Positions 16,760-25,587 of a DNA stretch of 64,000 nucleotides are shown here, piece by piece; position 1 is the stretch's first letter, and each line of letters opens with the position of its first letter. This DNA is from Ascidiaceihabitans sp034111945 (lineage in GTDB: Bacteria > Pseudomonadota > Alphaproteobacteria > Rhodobacterales > Rhodobacteraceae), in contig JBLHSG010000003.1 of NCBI GenBank assembly GCA_047626725.1, positions 88,812-152,811 of the forward strand. The letters are read 5' to 3'. Below the pieces are notes generated by a model. The model was not told the DNA's origin. It did no database searches and saw nothing but the letters and a program-made list of their open reading frames with translations. Made by a program: the position numbers and the translations under genes.

Positions 16760-17155
16760 ATGCTAGATTCCACCCAATGCCCCGATTGCAAACGTATAAA
16801 CGAGGTCCTGTCGCGCGTTGGTGATCGCTGGAGCGTGCTTGTCGTGATCTCGCTCTCTCAATATGGAACGCTTCGTTTTAACGAATTAAAACGGCATTTG
16901 GGCATTTCCCAGCGCATGCTTAGCCTGACTTTGCGTGAATTGCAGCGCGACGGTCTGGTCAATCGCACCTACTATCCGACGATCCCGCCCAAGGTCGAAT
17001 ACACCCTGACCGAAATGGGCGAGGCGTTTCGCGAACCTGTGCGCGCATTGGGCTATTGGGCGCTTGAAAATTTGGCGAATATTGATGCCGCCCGTGATAA
17101 ATTCGACGCCGCAGCCAAAGATCAAAACGCAGGGAAAACTGCAGTTCAATCCTAA
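16760..17155 (+). CDS. HxlR-family transcriptional regulator
   Basis: A 131-residue winged-helix protein with the family start TQCPDCKRINEVLSRVGDRW and the core RFNELKRHLGISQRMLSLTL. HxlR/YodB-type proteins sense electrophiles, quinones or aldehydes, often through the N-terminal cysteines; here Cys7 and Cys10 are candidates. It is divergent from the nitroreductase gene across 123 bp and probably controls it. Confidence 0.9.
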   Translation: MLDSTQCPDCKRINEVLSRVGDRWSVLVVISLSQYGTLRFNELKRHLGISQRMLSLTLRELQRDGLVNRTYYPTIPPKVEYTLTEMGEAFREPVRALGYWALENLANIDAARDKFDAAAKDQNAGKTAVQS

Positions 17156-17247
17156 CAGTTTAACATTTTTTTGCACAAAACCGAACCGCATCAACCGTAC
17201 AATTTGTCCTATCGCCCAAGGCCACAAAGTCGTTTAACAGGCGTGGC

Positions 17248-17613
17248 ATGACTTTGGTGCCATCGACATTTTTCAAACTATTGACGTCCTTCGCATTGAT
17301 CGTTGCGATGGCGGCGTCCGGCTTTGCGCACACAGGATCGCGCGCGGCACTTACGCCTGAACTCATGGCCTATGTTGCGGCCGGCGGGTCCCTTGCGGAC
17401 ATCTGCGGTGCCCCGATTGAACAAGACGGCGCGCAGGGTCAAAAATGCGAAGCCTGCCGCCTGATGGGGGCTGCCATTTTACCGCGCACCTGCCATGGCA
17501 TCCCCGTGGTCCTGTCCGATCAAGCGCGCAAGTTCGCGTTCGTGGCCAAGCGTCTGCATCACGCGCGCCCTCTTGATCCTTCGCATCTGACACGGGCACC
17601 GCCCCAAGCCTGA
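17248..17613 (+). CDS. Exported protein of DUF2946-like type
   Basis: A 121-residue protein with an N-terminal signal peptide (LLTSFALIVAMAASGFAH) and a small mature part containing an Ala-rich stretch and KCEACRLMGAAILP, a CxxC followed by Leu-Pro as in DUF2946 proteins. Family members sit beside metal-related membrane genes and are thought to act in metal handling, but no activity is established. It is followed after 66 bp by a PepSY-domain membrane protein on the same strand. Confidence 0.6.
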   Translation: MTLVPSTFFKLLTSFALIVAMAASGFAHTGSRAALTPELMAYVAAGGSLADICGAPIEQDGAQGQKCEACRLMGAAILPRTCHGIPVVLSDQARKFAFVAKRLHHARPLDPSHLTRAPPQA

Positions 17614-17679
17614 CCTCACGTTTCTAGAGTTCAAATTTCAGCCCGCAAACCCGTGGGCCAATAGGCTTGGAGCCAACAC

Positions 17680-19068
17680 ATGACATCGATCAACACAACT
17701 GCGCAGCCCGAGGGCGGCGTAAACAAGTTCTATTTTGCGGCGTGGCGCTGGCATTTTTATGCCGGACTGTTCGTTATTCCATTTCTATCGATTTTGGCAA
17801 TCACCGGCGCATCGATGCTGTGGATTGCATGGATTGACGGGCGCGACGGCGAACGCACTTTGGTGATCCCCCAAGAAATCGTAGCGCCTGTTTCGCAACA
17901 AGCCGCGGCGGCAATAGCAGCAATTCCCAACGGCACGCTTAAGCAATATGTGGCACCGCGTACGCATGACGTCGCCGCGCTGTTTCGTGTTGATCACGAC
18001 GGCGACGCCACGATGATTGCAGTCGACCCCTACACCGCGCAGGTGGTTGAAACGTTCCCGCGGCGCAGTGGATGGTACGATTTTGTCGACAATATCCACA
18101 GTAATTTAATGCTTGGCGTGACAGGGGATAGGCTGCTGGAAACAGCGGCGTCATTGACCTTGGTACTGATCGCGACGGGGCTGTATCTGTGGTGGCCGCG
18201 CGGTACCGGATGGCGCGGTGCGCTGGTTCCGCGATTTGGGCGCGGTCGTGCGGTGTGGAAATCATTGCACGGTGTTGTCGGCATCTGGCTGTCATTTTTT
18301 CTGGTGTTTTTCCTGGTGTCCGGTCTGGCGTGGTCCGGTGTTTGGGGTGAAAAAATGATACAAGCCTGGAACCAGTTTCCAGCTGAAAAATGGGACAATG
18401 TGCCGTTGTCCGATGACATCCATGCCAGCATGAACCACGATCGGCGCGAAGCGCCTTGGGCGTTAGAACAAACACCGATGCCCGCCTCTGGTGGCGATAC
18501 TGGAAGTGCTGGTGTCGTCGATGGTGCGGTGACACTTGATACCGTGGATACGCTTGCGCGCGAGATCGGGTTTGATGCCCGCTATCAGTTGAATGTGCCA
18601 CAATCCGGGACAGGGGTTTGGACGCTCAGCCGCGATTCAATGAACACAGACAGCACCGATCCGATGTCTGATCGTACCGTTCATGTTGATCAATTCACGG
18701 GCAAGATTTTGGCCGATGTCAGGTTTAAGGACTATTCATTGGCAGGCAAGGCAATGGCCGTCGGGATCGCGCTGCACATGGGCACCTTGGGATTCTGGAG
18801 CGTCATCGCAAATTCGATTGTCTGCCTGTCGGTGCTTTTTTTGTGCGTCAGTTCGATCGTCCTTTGGTGGAAACGTCGCCCGATAAATGCAGGTCGTTTG
18901 TCCGCGCCGCCAATGCCCAAAGAACTGCCGCTGTGGCAGGGCGCGGTGCTGGTCGGCTTGGCTGTTTCAATGGCCTTTCCGATGGCGGGTTTCGCACTTT
19001 TGTTCGTGCTCGCCATCGATGTCTTGATCCTGTCACGGTTTCCAAAACTGCGGCATAGCCTGACCTGA
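17680..19068 (+). CDS. PepSY-associated transmembrane protein (PiuB type)
   Basis: A 462-residue inner-membrane protein. The first membrane segment is FAAWRWHFYAGLFVIPFLSI, a PepSY periplasmic segment follows (TMIAVDPYTAQVVETFP), and further membrane segments lie at about 155-170, 200-225, 365-400 and 425-455. Conserved histidines (WHFYAG, NIHSNLML, KSLHGVVG, ALHMGTLG) would suit haem binding, as in proteins proposed for siderophore-iron reduction. The upstream DUF2946-like gene and the hairpin after the stop suggest a two-gene unit for metal uptake or reduction. Confidence 0.82.
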   Translation: MTSINTTAQPEGGVNKFYFAAWRWHFYAGLFVIPFLSILAITGASMLWIAWIDGRDGERTLVIPQEIVAPVSQQAAAAIAAIPNGTLKQYVAPRTHDVAALFRVDHDGDATMIAVDPYTAQVVETFPRRSGWYDFVDNIHSNLMLGVTGDRLLETAASLTLVLIATGLYLWWPRGTGWRGALVPRFGRGRAVWKSLHGVVGIWLSFFLVFFLVSGLAWSGVWGEKMIQAWNQFPAEKWDNVPLSDDIHASMNHDRREAPWALEQTPMPASGGDTGSAGVVDGAVTLDTVDTLAREIGFDARYQLNVPQSGTGVWTLSRDSMNTDSTDPMSDRTVHVDQFTGKILADVRFKDYSLAGKAMAVGIALHMGTLGFWSVIANSIVCLSVLFLCVSSIVLWWKRRPINAGRLSAPPMPKELPLWQGAVLVGLAVSMAFPMAGFALLFVLAIDVLILSRFPKLRHSLT

Positions 19069-19073
19069 AAATA

Positions 19074-19105
19074 CCCTGCACCGTTGCGCCGATAGCGGTG
19101 CAGGG
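19074..19105 (+). terminator. Hairpin after the PepSY gene
   Basis: CCCTGCACCG (19074-19083) and CGGTGCAGGG (19096-19105) form a perfect 10-bp stem with a 12-nt loop five bases after the stop codon. There is no clear T-run, so it may protect the 3' end or terminate only partly. Confidence 0.55.
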
Positions 19106-19226
19106 CATCATTGATACAACCATAGATAAATCGCGTGTGGCACAGGCTGGATTTGTATATTGATAGATTATCGCCTTAGGTTAATGGCCCAAACGCAAAC
19201 ACTTCCTCAAAAAGCTGCCCTCGCAC

Positions 19227-20474
19227 ATGCCAACATCATCATCACAGGACAACGCGCGGCGCACACTGTTTTTGTTGTGGGGCGTGTTTGCTATTGCCCA
19301 ACTTGACCGTCAAATTTTCAGCCTGTCCCTTGATGCGATTTCAACAGAATTCGGGCTGTCTGACTGGCAACTTGGATTGCTGTCAGGGTTTGCTTTTGCC
19401 TTGGTCTTTGTGCTTGTGGGGTTTCCGGTTGCTGCACTTTGCGCCCGCTATAATCGTCGCAACATTGTGTCGACATCGGTTTTTGTCTGGAGCAGCTTTA
19501 TAATTGCGATGGCGTTTGCCCAGTCCTTTGTCGCGCTTTTTATGGCGCGTGTTGGCATCGGCGCAGGCGAAGCAGGGGCAGTTGCACCCGCGCATTCGAT
19601 TATTTCGGATCTGTTTCCAGAACGAAAACGCGCATCAGCGTTGTCCACTTTCGCGACTGGCGCAAACTTTGGCATACTGCTGGCTGCCCTCATCGGCGGC
19701 GTGATCGGGCAATTTTACGGGTGGCGCGTTGCCTTTGTCGTAGCCGGATTTCCGGGCATCATTGTCGCAGTTTTGCTGTATCGTTACGGCACAGAACCGC
19801 CGCGTTCAAAGATGCCAGATGGCGTATCGGTATTTTCGGTTTTCACAGCATCATTCAAAGCGATCATGTCTGACCCCGGTACCCGATTTGCACTGCTGGC
19901 GTTCATGATGATCGGCATTATGACTTTTGCGATGTTGGCCTGGATCCCTACGCTACTTATTCGTCAATATGGAATTGATGTGGCACAGGTCGGGTTGATC
20001 GGCGTCTTTGCTGCTGGCTTTGTCGGTGCGGCAGGAACGTATTTGTGTGGCCAAGCAATTGACCGTGTCGGCCTGCGTCAACCGCGTTACCGCATCTATG
20101 GAATTATCGTGACAATCATCGCGCACACCATGCTTGGCATTACGTTTTTGCTGTCTCAAACCCTATGGATCGGCGTTGTGTTTTTTGCGATGTCATCGTT
20201 CTTTGCGATCGCGTTTTGGGGGCCTACTTTTGCCTTTGTGTATGGCCGTGTCGAAAGCCACTTGCGCCCCATGGCGACCGCGTTTTTTCTGCTGTCATTC
20301 AACCTGATCGGAATGGCAGTCGGGCCGACCCTTGTAGGTGGATTAAGCGATACGTTGTTTTCAAACAGCGGCGCATTGTCACTGGGATACGCATTGCTGG
20401 TGATCAAAGTTTTTGCCATCGCGTCGGTTTGGTTTTACTATAAAATGGCGATGACCATCCCGCGTTTACCCTAG
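19227..20474 (+). CDS. Major facilitator superfamily transporter
   Basis: A 415-residue, 12-helix transporter of the spinster-like kind. The start of helix 1 is LLWGVFAIAQLDRQIFSLSL, and the loop 2-3 motif is FPVAALCARYNRRNI. Helix 4-5 has FMARVGIGAGEAGAVAP. No substrate is visible. It converges with a LysR gene, the 3' ends overlapping by 9 bp. Confidence 0.88.
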   Translation: MPTSSSQDNARRTLFLLWGVFAIAQLDRQIFSLSLDAISTEFGLSDWQLGLLSGFAFALVFVLVGFPVAALCARYNRRNIVSTSVFVWSSFIIAMAFAQSFVALFMARVGIGAGEAGAVAPAHSIISDLFPERKRASALSTFATGANFGILLAALIGGVIGQFYGWRVAFVVAGFPGIIVAVLLYRYGTEPPRSKMPDGVSVFSVFTASFKAIMSDPGTRFALLAFMMIGIMTFAMLAWIPTLLIRQYGIDVAQVGLIGVFAAGFVGAAGTYLCGQAIDRVGLRQPRYRIYGIIVTIIAHTMLGITFLLSQTLWIGVVFFAMSSFFAIAFWGPTFAFVYGRVESHLRPMATAFFLLSFNLIGMAVGPTLVGGLSDTLFSNSGALSLGYALLVIKVFAIASVWFYYKMAMTIPRLP

Positions 20475-21395
20475 CAGTTCTTTTGCCTCGGCTTCCAAAC
20501 CCGCGATGATTTCCTTGATCGTCGCGCGCAGCCAAATCAGGGCTTTGTCGTTATCGTTTTTGCGGTGCCAGCTAAGTGTGATGTCCTGTTTCAAGATATC
20601 AAATGGCACTGGAAAATACCCCAATCCATACATTGGCGCGACGTTTATCGCGAACAGTTTAGGCAACACCGCAACGCAATCGCTGCCTGCCAACAACGCG
20701 GGGATGGAACGCAAACTAGGCAGCAGGCACATGTAGTCACGGGAATAGCCCTGCGAAATCTTAGCCTTATCAAAGTTCTTGATCGCCCCCTGTTTCAGGT
20801 TGGGCGCCAACGTTCGATAGGTTTGAAACGCCGCGATTGGATTTGGCGCGTGTGTCAGCGGATGCCCAAGGCGGAAGGTCGGGATCACTTGAATCGGGAA
20901 CAATGGATCGACCGAAATTTCGTGCATCATGTCCGCCTGAAGATGCGCGACCAAATCAACGCTCCCTTCCAAAATCGCGTCTTCGATCAAAACAGCCTGC
21001 GACGACAGCAATTCAAACGTGATGTTTCGGTTGTCAAAAAGCATCTGCAGCAGCTTTGGCATAATCAAAGGTTCGACAAAATCCGCGACCAGCAGCCGGA
21101 AATGACGGGTGGATGTTTTGGGGTCAAATTCCTTTTCCGGCGTCAGGCTCATCTCAAGGAAATTGATCGCATTTCGGATAGGTTCAGCAATCGAATCCGC
21201 ATAAACTGTGGGCGCGACGCCATTGCCTTTGCGGACAAATAATTTGTCATCCAGCTGGGTACGCAACCGCTTTAGCGCGTGCGACATTCCCGGCTGGCTC
21301 AGGTCCAATTGCGTGGCGGCGGCGCTGATCGATCGGGCCTCATAAATCGCATGGAACACCGTCAAAAGGTTCAAATCGACGTCCTTGATATTCAT
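20466..21395 (-). CDS. LysR-family transcriptional regulator (NodD/NahR-like group)
   Basis: A 309-residue LysR protein. The DNA-binding domain has LNLLTVFHAIYEARSISAAA and LDLSQPGMSHALKRLRTQLD, as in NahR/NodD/LinR-type activators, followed by the effector domain. The target is not obvious: the MFS gene is convergent, and the next gene on the other side is the autotransporter remnant 301 bp away. Confidence 0.88.
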   Translation of the reverse strand: MNIKDVDLNLLTVFHAIYEARSISAAATQLDLSQPGMSHALKRLRTQLDDKLFVRKGNGVAPTVYADSIAEPIRNAINFLEMSLTPEKEFDPKTSTRHFRLLVADFVEPLIMPKLLQMLFDNRNITFELLSSQAVLIEDAILEGSVDLVAHLQADMMHEISVDPLFPIQVIPTFRLGHPLTHAPNPIAAFQTYRTLAPNLKQGAIKNFDKAKISQGYSRDYMCLLPSLRSIPALLAGSDCVAVLPKLFAINVAPMYGLGYFPVPFDILKQDITLSWHRKNDNDKALIWLRATIKEIIAGLEAEAKELLG

Positions 21396-21696
21396 GATCA
21401 GAACAACCCTATCGCCAAAGAAACGCGCGGGCTGCCATAGCCGCGCATGATCAACGATTGGTAGACGCGAAAACAGTGTGGCACAAGAAGAACATCAAAA
21501 CATCAAGAAAAATCGACCAGGCATAAATGTTTAGAATCAAAAGCTTAATCTACATTTTTCCCCAATATTCCCAATACGAATGTAGCGTATTCCCATCGTC
21601 AGCTATCCTGTGATCGCGCCTTAATTTATTCGATTAAGCACATCGAAGGGCCCGAAGGATTATCGGCACACCCTTCTAAATTTTCAAAGGTACCCC
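21396..21696. other. Intergenic region of 301 bp
   Basis: AT-rich gap between a LysR gene and the divergent autotransporter gene. One small inverted repeat, AATACG (21574-21579) / CGTATT (21587-21592), lies about 105 bp before the autotransporter start. I see no RNA gene or short coding frame. Confidence 0.5.
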
Positions 21697-23282
21697 ATGT
21701 TAGCCAGCTTGATGCGCGTCATTTTACGCGGCCTTATGGTCAAATTACTTGGCCTTAGTCTTGCTTGGTTACTTTTAGTCCCTCAAACGTCTTTCGCCCA
21801 TACCATGTGCCCTAATTCAAACGTCCACGGCACCACCAGTCTGGCCTCAAAATTTGCGTATCAATTGGTCAAACGCCACACCGGAACCTGCACAAACCAA
21901 ATTGCAATTTCGTCAAACGGTTCTCGGGTGTTTTCGTCACGCGCGGATTGCCGCAATGGTCGGTTTAATTTGGTCGGGGAACGAAGCGGAGGCATTTTAC
22001 CATCACCGCTAACGTGCACAAATTGCACAGTTGTCGGGCAAAGGGACGTCATTATTGCGCCGGATTCCTCGGCACAAATATCGGCGTATTCCACCTTCTT
22101 TGACGGCAAAGTCCTGCGCTACACTTCGACGATTTCTCGTGGTCCTGCCGATGCCAATGGGCGCACGTCATGCTCAATTTCCAACGCATCCATAGCGGGG
22201 GCAAGTCTTGGCGGCGACGGCAGCGCGGCGTCCAATACGGCAATCGTCGGCAACAAGACTGTCATCGAAACGCAAAAGAAAATTGCGCAATTTATGGCGA
22301 CACGCGCCAACCAATTGGTCGCCAATCAACCCGACCTGACCTGCTTTTTGGCGGGGGACTGTTCCGCCGGCGGATTTGGTCCAAACGTGACCAAAGGCCC
22401 GATGAATTTCAATCTAACGTCCCAATTTGGCAGCCCGGTTTGGTGTCGGTTGAAAGGCAGTCGCAGCAAAAGCGGCACGGCTCACAACTACTACCTGTTT
22501 GGTGCAATTGGCGCGCACCGCCACCTAAACCAAAACACGCTGCTGGGCCTTACCCTAGAACTGGATCACCAAAGCCGAATTGACGGCGTGGCAAAGATTG
22601 ATGGAACAGGCTGGCTGGTCGGCCCCTACATCGTCGGGCGGCTGCCCAATCAGCCATTGTTTTACGAAGCGCGCGCATTGTGGGGCAAAACAAACAACAC
22701 GATCAGCCCATTTGGGACCTACTCCGACACCTTCGAAACCGAGCGTTTTTTGATCCAAGCCAAGGTGCTGGGCAAGCTTGAATATGGTACCACAACGCCG
22801 ACACCTAGCCTATCGGGCGCGTTCACGAAGGACACGCAGACCGCCTACACTGACAGCTTGGGAAATATCATTCCGCAGCAAAGGATCGAATTGGGCCAGC
22901 TGGTGTTGGGTTTGGATCTCAACACGCCCGTTGATTTGGGTGGCCACAACTGGGATTGGGCGGCGGAATTTCAGCGATCTACACAAGCACCAAAGGCAGT
23001 GGTGCCGCGGCATCATTTATCGCGCCTTATGACGGTGGCCGCGCGTGTGTACACGTCAGTGCGTTACACGCGTTTTCGGCCAAAAGCGAAATTGTTCTGG
23101 GTGCATTTTGTGATGGCATCGGGGCAAAAAGCTACGAATCCTATGGCGTCGAATTTGGCCTGAAGGTTGAGTTTCGAGATGAAAATGGAATTTGGGTTCA
23201 TCCCGTATCGACGATGCGCCCAACCAAAACTGCGCGGTCATTATTTCGAAAAACCGCTCAGAGACGGCGCGCCCTATTTTGA
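21697..23282 (+). pseudogene. Autotransporter-type outer-membrane protein, frameshifted in the beta-barrel
   Basis: The protein starts with a signal peptide (LLGLSLAWLLLVPQTSFA before HTMC), a passenger of about 200 residues with several cysteines, and from about residue 245 an autotransporter beta-barrel (FNLTSQFGSPVW, WLVGPYIVGRLPNQPLFYEA, FLIQAKVLGKLEYG). The barrel reads well to WDWAAEF near 22970 and then turns into unlike sequence that stops at 23163. In the frame one base back, the barrel goes on as SAIYTSTKGS, GRACVHVSALHAF and YGVEFGLKVEF, and ends at 23282. One missing T in the run at 22969-22971 would join the two. As written, the last barrel strands are lost, so insertion in the outer membrane should fail. 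Confidence 0.75.
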
Positions 23283-23321
23283 GGCGTTACTTTAAACCAA
23301 TCAATTTTAAGGAATTACTTC

Positions 23322-24776
23322 ATGCCTAAACTTATTATCAAAACAATTTCAGTCGGCGAAGACGGCGGCAATAGCACAGACCAAGTTGTCATTCGCGTCC
23401 AGTCAGACGGTGGTGCCCCCGCACGTTATCCGTTGGTTGAATCCAATCCAATGAACAACAGTACCGCTACAATCACCTTTAGCCCTGCCCCCGTCTATTA
23501 CTTTACCCACACCTGTTACGTCAGTTTTTGGGACAAAGATGAAGACGTGTTTTCAATGTCGTCGGACGACTTTCTAGGGGATTGCTATTTTACCCCTGGT
23601 GCCAGTTCCGGGTCCAAAGATGTCTACGGATCGGATGGCTCGCATTATTCTTTTACGTGGCAGATCACTGCTGACGACCTTCCTGCGGCGAGCGGCGATC
23701 TGCTGCCAACTGATGTTTTCAACGCAGCCAGTGCCGCCCTCACCGCGTGGGAACAAACATCGGAAGGGCAGGAAGTTATCTCGATTACTGACCCGCAATC
23801 CGTAAGCCAAATTGTCGCCGATGCGCTGGTGTCTACAGCGTTTTCAGATGTGATTACGATGGCACAAAACGATGTGCGCATCAAAGCTGTTTCGCTGGGC
23901 CTCATGGGCAATGTCGACATTTTTGGCGGTATTAATGGTGGATTTGGCGCGGTCATGGACGTGTTCAGCACTGACGGCACGGTTATGTACGCCGGCGGCG
24001 GCATCACCGAAGGCGTCGATGAAGGGTTCGACGGCGGCATCGCCCTTGGCTTTTGGTACCAAGACGTCGCGGATATTGGCGGCGTCTATTTCGGCGGCGA
24101 AGTCATGGTAGACGACGGCCTTGGCTTTGATGGCGCGGCATTCAGCAATGCCAGCGACAGTGGCGACTACCGCCTGACCGAAGACACCGACACGCAAAAA
24201 TCCGGCAATGTGAACTCAAGCGTTCTTAAGGTGTCATTCGTGTCCTTATCCATGGGTGAAAACGATGGGGGCGATGCAGAAGAGGCGTATTTCTTTGCCG
24301 GCGATGTCGGGGCCGATCTGCCATGCTACCAAACCGGTGATTATGCCTATGCGATCAGGGTCAATCAAATCCAATGCATCAATGCCGAAAGTTCAGGCAA
24401 TAACAATGATGACTGCCAAATTGTTTGGTCACCGGATTATGAATATTCCGGCCTTCCTTCGGGGGGCATCGATAATTTCATCTACCCGATGCAAAATTCA
24501 ATCGAGATGGACGACGATGACGACAGCAACATCCACGTAAAGCATCCCGGAACAATCCTGCGGTTCAATTCCACCGTCAACATCGCATACTTCGAAGGCA
24601 AAGACAGCGAGGGCATTTCCGAACTGCAATGCAACCAAGTCAGCCTGTTCGATTTTGCATCAAACGGCACGCCAGCCGTCGGCGCTCAGCACATGGTGAA
24701 ATTCATGAATGCCGAGACATCGGACGACGCAACACGTGAATATCAAGTCACGCTCGAAGTCGTGGTAACGCCCTGA
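23322..24776 (+). CDS. Acidic protein with C2-like N-terminal domain, function unknown
   Basis: A 484-residue, strongly acidic protein without signal peptide or membrane segment; AAGGA precedes its ATG. Residues 1-115 look like a C2-type calcium-binding beta-sandwich, with VSFWDKDEDVF and SSDDFLGDCYF giving the usual Asp ligands. Residues about 190-280 are rich in Gly and aromatic residues in an alternating pattern (FGGINGGFGAVMDVF, GGIALGFWYQDV, GGVYFGGEVMVDDG). The last third has DDDDD, Cys and Asn-rich stretches. It follows the broken autotransporter gene by 39 bp. I do not recognise a known family for the middle and C-terminal parts. Confidence 0.7.
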   Translation: MPKLIIKTISVGEDGGNSTDQVVIRVQSDGGAPARYPLVESNPMNNSTATITFSPAPVYYFTHTCYVSFWDKDEDVFSMSSDDFLGDCYFTPGASSGSKDVYGSDGSHYSFTWQITADDLPAASGDLLPTDVFNAASAALTAWEQTSEGQEVISITDPQSVSQIVADALVSTAFSDVITMAQNDVRIKAVSLGLMGNVDIFGGINGGFGAVMDVFSTDGTVMYAGGGITEGVDEGFDGGIALGFWYQDVADIGGVYFGGEVMVDDGLGFDGAAFSNASDSGDYRLTEDTDTQKSGNVNSSVLKVSFVSLSMGENDGGDAEEAYFFAGDVGADLPCYQTGDYAYAIRVNQIQCINAESSGNNNDDCQIVWSPDYEYSGLPSGGIDNFIYPMQNSIEMDDDDDSNIHVKHPGTILRFNSTVNIAYFEGKDSEGISELQCNQVSLFDFASNGTPAVGAQHMVKFMNAETSDDATREYQVTLEVVVTP

Positions 24777-24782
24777 TTGATA

Positions 24783-24812
24783 CGCGCTGCCGGCTTGAAC
24801 ACTGGCAGCGCG
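24783..24812 (+). terminator. Hairpin after the C2-like protein gene
   Basis: CGCGCTGCC (24783-24791) pairs with GGCAGCGCG (24804-24812), a 9-bp stem directly after the stop codon. Only TTT follows, so termination is possible but not sure. Confidence 0.5.
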
Positions 24813-24857
24813 GTTTCAAACGTAAGTACGCCTGAAATTATGTGTCGTTCGGCTAGT

Positions 24858-24998
24858 TCAGTTGCCCATCTTAAACCTGGGTGCAGACGGTAAGATGTTG
24901 AAGACACCTGCACAGTTGGTGCTCAATTTTTGGCAGCAAGGCCATGCGCCGCAAGCATTGTACCGGACGGCTTTGTAAGTCTTGTCGCTATTGGTCAT
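24858..24998 (-). other. Possible short Cys-rich reading frame
   Basis: From an ATG at 24998 a 46-residue frame reads MTNSDKTYKAVRYNACGAWP, then CCQKLSTNCAGVFNILP, ending at 24858. The four cysteines and even composition look protein-like, but there is no ribosome binding site and the frame stays open upstream into the flavoprotein-like gene. It may be the tail of a lost gene. Confidence 0.22.
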
Positions 24999-25035
24999 GA
25001 TGAAAGCGATGTCAGCCTTCGCGCTCTTGTCAATT

Positions 25036-25587
25036 TCAAGGCTCGAAAATACCCGTTGGCTGATTGTCTAAACTGACAAGATTCTTCTTTTTCCAGAACT
25101 CTTCTACCTTTTCCGGCCCCATTTCTGCGTACCAAGGCTCTAGGTCTGTTTCACCTCGGCTTCGCACAACCGACATCTCTGGAACTCCACTGCCACAGGA
25201 GGTTGTGACGAGGTCGATATCAAGCACGAAGATATTTCGCGCGCCCGCAAAGTCGGGAAACAACGCATATAGATCGTCCCATTCCGGATCGCGCGGATGG
25301 ATGACATTGGCCGCACCATACGTCCGTAGGATCAAATGATTTCCCTCAAAGGCACAGAACATCAATGTCATGCGCGGGTCTTGCAACAGATGCGCGGCGG
25401 TTTCGTTGCCGCTCCCGGTCAGGCTAAGCCAGACGATCTTCTGGTCAGAAATAACGCGCAGCGAATCCATTCCCTTTGGAGAGAGATTAACGCGCCCGTC
25501 CACTGCCGCAGTTGCGACGAAAAACATGATCTGTTTCTCGATAAAGGCGCGGAATGCCTTGGTCAGTTTATGTGTCTTGATCCCCAC
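25036..25587 (-). CDS. Pyridoxamine 5'-phosphate oxidase family (split-barrel) protein
   Basis: A split beta-barrel protein of 183 residues of the PNPOx-like family: FFVATAAVDGRVNLSPKG, then VWLSLTGSGNETAAHLLQ and RMTLMFCAF. Such proteins bind FMN, F420 or haem; many are uncharacterised. I take GTG at 25587 as start because it overlaps the upstream gene's stop as TAGTG and has GGGGGA eight bases before it; the open frame continues to an ATG at 25614. It is the second gene of a tight two-gene operon with the PEP-mutase-family enzyme. Confidence 0.8.
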   Translation of the reverse strand: MGIKTHKLTKAFRAFIEKQIMFFVATAAVDGRVNLSPKGMDSLRVISDQKIVWLSLTGSGNETAAHLLQDPRMTLMFCAFEGNHLILRTYGAANVIHPRDPEWDDLYALFPDFAGARNIFVLDIDLVTTSCGSGVPEMSVVRSRGETDLEPWYAEMGPEKVEEFWKKKNLVSLDNQPTGIFEP

